9,615 bases of DNA. Source: JBGPBY01 sp041481485 (GTDB lineage Bacteria; Acidobacteriota; Terriglobia; 20CM-2-55-15). The stretch covers positions 1 to 9,615 of the forward strand of contig JBGPBY010000273.1 in NCBI GenBank assembly GCA_041481485.1. Reading direction: 5' to 3'. Position numbers and translations under genes: made by a program. This document shows positions 1 through 7,100 of this stretch, piece by piece. Under the pieces are notes generated by a model. It worked only from the letters and a program-made list of their open reading frames with translations, made no database searches and was not told the origin of the DNA. The stretch's first letter is position 1, and each line of letters starts with the position of its first letter.

Positions 1-97
1 CTGTCGTGCCTACGGCACTCTGTGTGGCGTAGTGACTCAATACCCCCGGCTCACGCCGGGGGCTAAGGGACTGCCGCCGCTAACGCGGCTGGAAACG
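1..97. repeat. Three-hairpin repeat block upstream of the sulfatase
   Basis: Three perfect inverted repeats with very short loops follow one another. The first is GTGCC (6-10), loop TAC, GGCAC (14-18). The second is CCCCCGGC (43-50), loop TCAC, GCCGGGGG (55-62). The third is GCCGC (76-80), loop TAAC, GCGGC (85-89). All three loops begin with T and end with AC. No credible reading frame covers the block. The layout resembles short palindromic intergenic repeats that occur in many copies in Acidobacteriota genomes; that link is from general recollection, not a search. The block may begin before position 1. It could instead be a terminator or 3' UTR structure of an upstream gene, but no U-tract follows any of the hairpins. 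Confidence 0.55.
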
Positions 98-132
98 CAT
101 GTTTGGGACACTGTTCTATCGGGCCTGAATGT

Positions 133-140
133 TATATAAA
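133..140 (+). promoter_or_regulatory. Possible -10 element close to the sulfatase start
   Basis: TATATAAA lies 8 bp before the sulfatase ATG at 149, and no purine-rich Shine-Dalgarno sequence lies between them. If this is a -10 box, transcription would start at about 145-149 and the mRNA would be leaderless or nearly so. No good -35 match sits at 16-18 bp; TTGGGA at 103-108 is too far away. The call rests on AT-richness and position only. Confidence 0.25.
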
Positions 141-148
141 GTTCGCCT

Positions 149-1774
149 ATGAAGAGCACGATCAAATCTGCGGTAGTGTTTTTTGTCGCAATTTCCTGTG
201 GTGCAGCGGTGATGGTGGCTCAGAACAATGACGGCCGTCCGGCCGCTCGTCCCAACATCCTCCTCATCATCGGCGACGACATCGGCATGGATGTGACCAC
301 CGACATGTATCCCGGACTCGTCGATGCGCTGGTAAAGCAATACGGCCCGCAAGGTTTCGACCATCCCAATTACAAGGCCATTCAAGGACACCCTGCTTCG
401 ACTCCGGTACTGGATCAATTGGCCAGTCAGGGAATGTCGTTCAGCAACACATGGGCGCAGCCTTTCTGTTCGCCGACGCGTTCTTCGATCCTGACGGGTT
501 TGTTCTCGGCGAAAACAAAGGTTCTGACATATGCGGATCCGCTCTCTCAAAAACATAATTCCTTCGTCAGGCAACTGAAGGATGAAGGCGGCTACAGCAC
601 CGCTGTATTCGGCAAGTGGCATATGGCAGGATTGCCCGGCCAGCCGGTCGACTATCCCGGAATGAAACCCCTGCAGGCGGGATTTGACCTCTTCAAGGGC
701 AACATGCATGCCGCCATCCGCACTTATTGGGACTACGACTATCAGATTCAGGACAGCACGACACCTCCAGACAAGTGGCGCACCGAGGCCGCGCCCAAGC
801 GTTCCCTTCCGGGCATCGCCCCGACCACCTATGCTCCCGTGGTCAAGGCAGCCGATGCCATCGAATGGATCACGAGTCAGGAAAAGGCCAGCCCCGGCAA
901 ACCCTGGTTTGTGTGGCTGGCATTCAATCTGGCGCATGCGACCGCCGCGTCACAGCCTGCTTCCATGGCTGTACCGGAAGCCGCCACGCTCGACGAAAAG
1001 AGCCGCAAGGAAATCGAAGCCTGCGGCGGAAGCTTTGGCACTCAGAATCCTGGCAAGTGCAGCGGCGAAACCCTGATGCGCGCGATGACGAACTCGCTGG
1101 ATACCATCATCGGCAAGGTGCTGAAATCCGTGGAAGAGCTCGATCCCAACACCTACGTGATTTATCTCAACGACAATGGCACCCCGATGTATGGCCGGCC
1201 GAATCTCGATTTCATCGACAACATGTACATTACCCGCAAGGGACGCGGCAAAGGCACGACCTACGAAAGCGGCACGCGCGTGGCCATGACCATTCGCGGA
1301 CCGGGAATTAAACCGGGCACCAGCAGCGAATTCGTGCATGTCACGGACCTGTTCAGCACCACGCTGGCTCTGGCTGGGTTGAAAGCGCCAGTCATGGTTT
1401 CCAATAGCGAAGGCAACGGGCAGGAGAAAGTGGATGGAGTGTCGCTGGCGCCGATCCTTTTCAATAAAGCCACGACAGTACGCGATCCCAATGAGGGCTA
1501 TCTGCTGGCGGAGACGATAAACCTCATGACCAACAGTTCGCGCGAAGCGGGCGCCCGCAATGGGAAATACAAAGTCGTCTGCAAGGAAAGCCCCAATCAG
1601 TGCGAATTTTATAACGTCGTGAACGATCCACTTGAAGAATACCCGCTCGCCAAGCCTGCCAATTGCAGTGCATTCAAGAGCGGCGCCTGGACGCCCGCCA
1701 ATCCCGAATGGCATTACTGCCGGTTGACGGAAGTGATCGCCACGCAGTCGTTCATGAAAAATTTGGCAAAGTGA
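149..1774 (+). CDS. Exported formylglycine-dependent sulfatase (arylsulfatase family)
   Basis: This 541-residue protein is a member of the alkaline-phosphatase-fold sulfatases (Pfam Sulfatase type), which hydrolyse sulfate esters. The N-terminus is a hydrophobic export signal, with likely cleavage near Ala24-Gln25. Cys17 gives only a poor lipobox. Visible active-site elements are Asp43-Asp44 (metal ligands), the signature CSPTRSSILTG with Cys107 (the residue matured to formylglycine) and Arg111, GKWH with Lys156 and His158, His263, and Asp342-Asn343 in NDNG (metal ligands). A later segment, GTTYESGTRV (369-378), matches the family's conserved region. Six further cysteines fall in pairs (292/304, 478/485, 506/524), suggesting disulfides in an exported protein. 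The length is normal for the family. The ATG lacks a clear ribosome-binding site. Its stop TGA overlaps the GTG start of the downstream cytochrome, so the two are probably one operon. The natural substrate cannot be told from sequence, and the formylglycine-generating enzyme it needs is not in the window. Confidence 0.93.
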   Translation: MKSTIKSAVVFFVAISCGAAVMVAQNNDGRPAARPNILLIIGDDIGMDVTTDMYPGLVDALVKQYGPQGFDHPNYKAIQGHPASTPVLDQLASQGMSFSNTWAQPFCSPTRSSILTGLFSAKTKVLTYADPLSQKHNSFVRQLKDEGGYSTAVFGKWHMAGLPGQPVDYPGMKPLQAGFDLFKGNMHAAIRTYWDYDYQIQDSTTPPDKWRTEAAPKRSLPGIAPTTYAPVVKAADAIEWITSQEKASPGKPWFVWLAFNLAHATAASQPASMAVPEAATLDEKSRKEIEACGGSFGTQNPGKCSGETLMRAMTNSLDTIIGKVLKSVEELDPNTYVIYLNDNGTPMYGRPNLDFIDNMYITRKGRGKGTTYESGTRVAMTIRGPGIKPGTSSEFVHVTDLFSTTLALAGLKAPVMVSNSEGNGQEKVDGVSLAPILFNKATTVRDPNEGYLLAETINLMTNSSREAGARNGKYKVVCKESPNQCEFYNVVNDPLEEYPLAKPANCSAFKSGAWTPANPEWHYCRLTEVIATQSFMKNLAK

Positions 1775-2706
1775 TACCCCGCAGGGCGGGCAGGCGCGCC
1801 CGGATCGTCCTGATCTCCCTCTCGGCTGTGGGCCTTGCGGCAGGCCTTTGGTTTTTGAAACCTGCATTCAAAAACGCAACGACCGGCGAATCCGCGCGGC
1901 TGGTCGGGTCGGCCGCATGCGCATCCTGCCACCCGGACCAGTATTCCCGGTGGCTGGAATCGAATCATCGTCATGCCATGGAGGCGCCCGCTGCCCAGAC
2001 AGTACTGGGCGACTTCAACAACACCGAGTTTCGATATTTCGGTCGCACCACACGATTCTTCAAAGAAGGCAGCACGTTTCGCATCACAACCGAGAACCAG
2101 CAGGGCAAACCGGAAACTTTTGCCGTTGCCTACACTCTGGGATATCGGCCCCTGCAGCAATACCTGGTGGATATCGGCGGCGGCCGGCTTCAGGTTCTCC
2201 CGTTCGCGTGGGACACGCGGGAACGTAAGGATGGCGGACAGCGCTGGTTTCACCTTTATCCGAAGGAAGACATCACACCAGCCAATCCTCTGTTCTGGAC
2301 GCGGCCGCTGCAGAACTGGAATCACATGTGTGGCGACTGCCATACCACGGGTTTTGCCAAGAACTTCGCGGACCCGCGAAACGCGTTTACCAGCCAGTGG
2401 AGCGAAACGGGCAATGGCTGTGAAAGCTGTCACGGCGCAGGATCGACGCACATTCAATCCATGCAGGCAAAAACGGCAACAAAGGCAGAACCTGCGGCAG
2501 AAAAATCCATCAGCGTTTTGCGAACGCCGCAGGAGCAAATCGATCAGTGCGGCGCGTGCCATTCCCGCCGCGTCCGCCTGCGCACGGCGACCTTCCAGAA
2601 CCGGATGATGGATACCATGCTGGAAACATGGCGGCCCCAGTTGCCGCAGGAGGGCTTGTACTTTGCCGATGGAGAGATTCGCGAAGAGGTGTTCGAGATC
2701 GGATAG
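1771..2706 (+). CDS. Multiheme cytochrome c, N-terminal tetrahaem part (ends at premature TAG)
   Basis: Translation from GTG 1771 gives 311 residues. The start is chosen because it overlaps the sulfatase stop as GTGA and puts an arginine-rich N-terminus directly before a hydrophobic segment (about residues 11-29), as expected for a Sec signal or membrane anchor. The upstream in-frame ATG at 1663 lies inside the sulfatase and would bury that signal. Haem-binding CxxCH motifs are CASCH (50-54), CGDCH (187-191), CESCH (217-221) and CGACH (260-264). A segment between haem 1 and haem 2, rich in aromatic residues and Gly, is typical of this family of multiheme proteins. No Shine-Dalgarno precedes the GTG, which fits translation by reinitiation after the sulfatase. 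As it stands, this half could be exported and carry four haems, but it lacks the second haem cluster and the helical repeats. Its in vivo stability is unknown. Confidence 0.75.
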   Translation: MIPRRAGRRARIVLISLSAVGLAAGLWFLKPAFKNATTGESARLVGSAACASCHPDQYSRWLESNHRHAMEAPAAQTVLGDFNNTEFRYFGRTTRFFKEGSTFRITTENQQGKPETFAVAYTLGYRPLQQYLVDIGGGRLQVLPFAWDTRERKDGGQRWFHLYPKEDITPANPLFWTRPLQNWNHMCGDCHTTGFAKNFADPRNAFTSQWSETGNGCESCHGAGSTHIQSMQAKTATKAEPAAEKSISVLRTPQEQIDQCGACHSRRVRLRTATFQNRMMDTMLETWRPQLPQEGLYFADGEIREEVFEIG

Positions 2707-2721
2707 TTTCTTCAAAGCAAG

Positions 2722-3975
2722 ATGGCCGCGAAAGGCATTCGCTGTACCGATTGTCACGATCCCCACACCGGACGCCTGAAGGCGAATGGAAATGCACTCT
2801 GCACGCAGTGCCACAAGCCAGAGAACTTCGATAACACCGCGCATTACTTTCATCCGGTCGGAACCGCAGGCGCGCAGTGCGTCAATTGTCATATGCCCAC
2901 GCGGACTTATATGGTGGTGCATTCTCGGCGGGACCATCGCCTTGCGATTCCCCGGCCCGATTTGAGCGATACTCTGGGTACTCCCAATCCCTGCATCGGA
3001 TGTCATCAAGACAAGACGAATTCCTGGGCTGCCGAAGCGGTTCGCACCAGGACGCCATCGATTCAGGATGCGTGGGGAACAACCGCCTGGATGGCCACCC
3101 ACGAACAGACGGGAATCGCGGCGCGATTGCGCAACCTCCTGTCTGGTGCATCCGCCGGTTCAACGAATCCGATTGTCAAAGCGGCGGTGCTGGCTTCCGT
3201 AAAGAGTCTGACGCCGGAAGCGCTCGACATCGTTCGTTCTCAATTGAGCGCGGGCGAACCGCTGGTGAGACTGGGAGCCGTGCAGGCTACCGTCGCGCTT
3301 CCGCTCGAGCAGCGGGCGCCATTGCTCATCAGTCTGCTGCGCGATCCCATCCTGGCGGTCCGGCTTCAGGCAGTCAGCCAGTTGATCGGAATAGACAAGG
3401 CTAGAATAAGCGCGGATCAGCGGGCGGCTTTCGAATCTGCCATTGCGGAGTATCGCAAGTGGTTGGCCGAGGACGCGGATCGTGCAGACGCCCTGGTCGC
3501 CTTGGCGGGATTGCAGGCGGAAGAAGGCGACATTGCATCCGCCCAGGCGACGTTCGAAAAGGCGCTCCAACGTGACGAGACATCGCTATCGGTGCTGCTG
3601 AACTATGCCGACTTCCATCGAGCACGGGGAGACGATGCTGCAGCCGAGCCGCTTTTGAATCGGGCTCTGGCGCTTTATCCGGACTCCGCAAGCGCGCACC
3701 TGGCCATGGGTTTACTGCGTGTACGCCAGAAGCGCGCGGTGGACGCCGTCCCGGAACTGGCACGCGCGGCGGCACTTTCGCCGGATGAAAGCAATTTCGC
3801 GTACGTCTTTGGTGTGAGTTTGTATTCCACGGGCCGGATCGCAGAGGGGCTGACCGTGCTGGACAAAGCCCGGCGACGTTTTCCGGCGAATGCGCAGATT
3901 CAGTCCGCCATGCAGGCGTACTGTGACGAACAACGTTTAACTTCGATCTGTACGGCGTACGCCGCGGGAAAATAG
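2722..3975 (+). CDS. Multiheme cytochrome c, C-terminal part: four haem sites, HEAT-like region and TPRs
   Basis: The first ATG after the premature stop gives 417 residues in the same frame as the upstream half. Haem motifs are CTDCH (8-12), CTQCH (27-31), CVNCH (53-57) and CIGCH (91-95). Residues of about 150-225 form Ala/Leu-rich helical pairs like HEAT repeats, with runs such as LLISLLRDPILAVRLQAV. From about residue 254 to 395 there are three to four TPR units, seen as repeated A-x-x-x-x-x-A-L-x-x-x-P-type spacing, for example LLNRALALYPDSASAHLAMG. This ORF has no export signal, so if translated alone it would stay in the cytoplasm and should not receive covalent haem. No convincing ribosome-binding site precedes the ATG. 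It is therefore best read as the displaced second half of the 1771-3975 gene rather than an independent gene. The final stop is TAG. Confidence 0.7.
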   Translation: MAAKGIRCTDCHDPHTGRLKANGNALCTQCHKPENFDNTAHYFHPVGTAGAQCVNCHMPTRTYMVVHSRRDHRLAIPRPDLSDTLGTPNPCIGCHQDKTNSWAAEAVRTRTPSIQDAWGTTAWMATHEQTGIAARLRNLLSGASAGSTNPIVKAAVLASVKSLTPEALDIVRSQLSAGEPLVRLGAVQATVALPLEQRAPLLISLLRDPILAVRLQAVSQLIGIDKARISADQRAAFESAIAEYRKWLAEDADRADALVALAGLQAEEGDIASAQATFEKALQRDETSLSVLLNYADFHRARGDDAAAEPLLNRALALYPDSASAHLAMGLLRVRQKRAVDAVPELARAAALSPDESNFAYVFGVSLYSTGRIAEGLTVLDKARRRFPANAQIQSAMQAYCDEQRLTSICTAYAAGK

Positions 3976-4024
3976 GGCAAATGTGTTTGATCGGCTCGCC
4001 GACTGTGTAGGCGCGGTCTTTAAA

Positions 4025-4055
4025 GAAATCCCTCTCCCGTTGGGAGAGGGATTTC
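4025..4055. terminator. Perfect 14-bp hairpin after the cytochrome gene
   Basis: GAAATCCCTCTCCC (4025-4038), loop GTT, and the exact complement at 4042-4055 form a 14-bp stem 50 bp after the cytochrome stop. There is no U-tract on either side beyond the T's inside the stem, so it is not a textbook intrinsic terminator. It may end plus-strand transcription, protect mRNA 3' ends, or be a copy of a dispersed palindromic repeat, since the CCCTCTCCC/GGGAGAGGG core is common in intergenic repeats of many bacteria. Confidence 0.5.
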
Positions 4056-4105
4056 CTAGATTCGCATCCCTACGCAATTTCACAGACTGCGACAATCGGC
4101 CGCGC

Positions 4106-4144
4106 AAAAAAAACCGGCCTTCCTCAATTCCTGAGGAAGGCCGG
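4106..4144 (-). terminator. Intrinsic terminator of the TonB-dependent receptor gene
   Basis: A perfect 13-bp stem, CCGGCCTTCCTCA (4114-4126) with TGAGGAAGGCCGG (4132-4144), encloses a 5-nt loop. On the minus strand it is followed at once by eight T's (A's at 4106-4113 on the plus strand). It lies 15 bp beyond the receptor's TAA at 4159-4161. This is a canonical Rho-independent terminator. There is no U-tract for the plus strand. Confidence 0.9.
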
Positions 4145-4158
4145 AAAATGATCCGCTC

Positions 4159-7100
4159 TTAGAAGGTCAAGCGCATCTGTGCCTGAAACTGGCGCGTCTG
4201 GTTGCCCTTGCCCGTTATCGTTCCGAGGGAGCCCGCGGAAAGAGTGGGTTGGTTTGGAGTCGCGTGGTTCAGGACGTTGGTGGCATCCATACGAAGCTGG
4301 ACACTCTTGGATTCGCTAAATCGGAATGACTTGCTGGCATTCATATCCAGACTCCATTGACCGAAGTAATAGATGTTGCCAAAACCCAGATTGCCTTTTT
4401 TGCCAGGCAGCGGATACCTCAACAGGACTTCGCCCGGCGTCCCGTCGGGATTACGCTTCGCCAAAGCGGAAATGGTGCACACGGGTTGCAGGTTGGTGCC
4501 CATTTTGTCCGCCAATCCGACGATCGTGGAATCGCTGCACTGCGGATCCGTCACACCGACATATTGATTGCCCGGGTACATGGTGCCAGTGGTCGTGCCT
4601 GTGTTCCATTCCACATGCGCTTCCGGAATGGCCCAGTTGGGACTGACGACGTTATACCCGCTGGGGGCATAGTAGTGGCTGATGCCGGGGTTGAATGAGG
4701 TCGGGGTTCCGCTGGCACCGTTGAAGATGAAGCTGGTTTGCCACTTTTCCACCGCACGCGCCAGCCATCCGGAGCTGTTGCCCAGAAGCAACTTGTTGGG
4801 CCCGATGGGAAGTTCGACTGTGCCATTCATGCGGATGGAATGCTTATTGATATTCTGCGTGGTGTAATTGAGGTTCCGGTTCGCGGGATCAATATAACCA
4901 GTTGTGGGAAGGTACATCGACTTCGCCCAGATCCAGGTCGCCGAGACGTTGATACCGGATACTGGGCGTGCCGTCAATTGCGCCTGGAGCGCGTGGTAGT
5001 TGCTGCGACCAAAGTTGGAGTTATAGGTGATGGAGGTGAACTGCGGGTTATTGGTCAGCCAATCCTCCGGGAAGCAGCGCAGCGGAGTAGAGTTGACGGC
5101 GCTGAACCCGGGGTTAAACGTGACGGTGCGGACTCCGTTCACCACCGTTATCGTCTGCTCTACGTAAGAGGCGCCGTTCGCAATCCGGTCGCAGCCGTTC
5201 CGCTCTGTAACCAGATTGATACCTGTTAGCGCGACGAGGGTCTTGGGATCGATCGGCGCCGGCTGGCGGCCCTGCGTCGACGTCGGAGTCAGCGCGATCA
5301 AACTATCCGCAATGCCGTCGAAATTTCCCCATGACAGGTTGTTCTGGAAGGTCGCGTTCCGCCGCAGCTGTTGTGCGCCCGACTGAAAAATGCCGACGGT
5401 GTTGACCGTTCCCACCGCGCCAAATGCGCCTGTTCCAGTGGTTCCAGACACGCCGGAGTTGATGTTCAGCCCTGCCAGCAGTTGATCGAAAAGAACCGGA
5501 TCGCCACTGACGTCACAGGGACTGATTCCCTTATCGGTATAGTTGGCCTTGTAGCCGGGGGCATTGGCCGTACAGGTGCCGGCCCGGGCGTCCGAAAGCG
5601 CCTGCAGGAGCTCGGGATTGGAATAGATATTGTTTTGGTTGGTGTCGATGCTTCCCAATTGTTTTCTACCCAGTGTTCCGGTGTAGCGCACATCCACGGT
5701 GAACTTGTTGTTGATCACCCGTGTGACCGACAGAGTGATGTTTTGCGTATAAGGTGTCTGCAAGTGCGGATCGTACACCTGGGGGGCGAAAGAACGGCCA
5801 TAGACTGGCACTGGCGTGCCGGGCGTAACCTGGTTGGGTAACATGGGAACGAGCGACTGGATATCGCCTAACCCGAGTGCGCGCGACGCGAGGATATCCG
5901 CGTAGCGGCTATTGCCGATGTTGTTTGCGAGCGTCCCAGTGGTCGTGGCGCCCGGTGCGTTGGCGATAATGCCCTCGACGCCGCCGATGCCCGCGCTGCG
6001 ATTCTGACCTGCAGCGCCAAACGTCTGCTGGTAGCCGCCGCGGATAGTCGTTTTCCCTTCGCCAAACAAGGGAAGCTGATAAGCGAAGCCAATGGCAGGA
6101 CCAAAATTGTTGTAGTTTTGGGGCATTGCCGAGAGGTTCGGGTTCGGGCTGTTGGGTCCAACAAAGTTAATGACGGATAGCGAGTTCGGATCGCACGTCG
6201 AGACGGGCAGCAACGGATTCTGCTGCACACCGGTCTTGCAGCTCAATGGATCGATGGTCGAGGACCCATATCCGGTCAGGAAGAGATTTCCAGGATGATA
6301 GAGGATACTGAACGGATCGTTGTTGAAGTTGTCGAGAGTGGTCTGCGCCGTGCGGGTTGCCCCAAACGCGCCGTAGCCATAGCCAGGCATCGACGTGGTG
6401 AAGCCTCCATCGATATAGGGAGACGAGTAGTACTCCCAACGCAGGCCCAAATTCAACGTCAGGCGACGTGTGATTTTGTAATCGTCCTTCGCGAAGACTG
6501 CCCATTCCTGATTGATCTGCTTGCGCAACCGCTGCCCCTGAGTCGAGACGTCATCCCAATAACCCTTGGTTTGATTGGCGCTGCTGGTGATCCAGTAATT
6601 CTGAGAGACGGTGGCGACAGAACCGTTGAGGTAATACAGCAGATTCGCAACATTCGTGCGTGCTGCGGTGGCTCCGGTTGCTGCCGTGTTGAGCAAGCCC
6701 GGCAAATACCCGACGGGGTCTGTGGGTAGGTTGAAGTTCGTCGTACCACTGAAAGGAGTTAAGGTCGAAGCCGAGGCATTGCCCAGCGTTACGACCGGAT
6801 CCGGAACTGCGGAACCATTTCCGGTTGTTCGAGGCAGGCGCCAATCGACTCCGAATTTGAATGCGTGCTTGCCCGTACTCCAACTCAAGGTGTCCGCCCA
6901 ATCATAGAGCGGGTTTACGGCATATACCTGGGCCGATGTGGTATTCAGGAATCCATTCCCTGTACTGATGTTGGTAAGCCCGCTATTGACGACAGCGAGG
7001 TAGGTGTAATCGGGCCTTTGAAGGCTGGGCCCGGACGGCAGCATGAAATTCTGCGCCGCACTGGCGACCGCCGAAACCGGACTGTACCAGGGCGCATATG

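Larger units (their letters stand above)
1771..3975 (+). pseudogene. Octahaem c-type cytochrome with HEAT-like and TPR regions, interrupted by an in-frame TAG
   Basis: One continuous reading frame, broken only by TAG at 2704-2706, would encode about 734 residues. In order it would have an N-terminal membrane/signal segment, eight CxxCH haem sites (four before and four after the stop), a HEAT-like helical stretch and several TPR units. The residues flanking the stop read EIG-stop-FLQSKM. Related multiheme proteins, as I recall them, have a Ser here (GSFLQS), so one change TCG to TAG would explain it. Beyond the stop the frame stays open for 422 codons with every haem motif intact, so the lesion is recent, a sequencing or assembly error, or read through. 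The intact protein would be a periplasmic multiheme cytochrome of the cytochrome c554/doubled-CxxCH kind. The gene's own final stop is also TAG, which argues against general recoding. The two halves are listed separately. Confidence 0.7.

Noticed and set aside
1..97. CRISPR-like or tRNA-like structure
   Set aside because: The three hairpins differ in stem sequence and spacing with no direct repeats and spacers, and they do not fold as a cloverleaf with T-loop and anticodon features.
1663..1770. Earlier ATG start for the cytochrome at 1663
   Set aside because: It would overlap the sulfatase by over 100 bp and put a 36-residue charged extension before the signal/anchor segment; GTG 1771 fits far better.
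950..1867. Minus-strand open frame (305 codons) opposite the sulfatase end
   Set aside because: It is antisense to conserved sulfatase sequence, shows no motif or signal, and crosses the sulfatase-cytochrome junction without any sensible start.
2704..2706. Genome-wide recoding of TAG as a sense codon
   Set aside because: The same cytochrome gene ends in TAG at 3973-3975, so TAG acts as a normal stop here; a local mutation, sequencing error or readthrough is simpler.
1714..3102. Long minus-strand open frame (462 codons) opposite the cytochrome
   Set aside because: It lies wholly antisense to a frame with eight haem motifs, has no recognisable domain, and its Cys/Arg/His-rich composition is typical of a shadow frame in GC-rich DNA.
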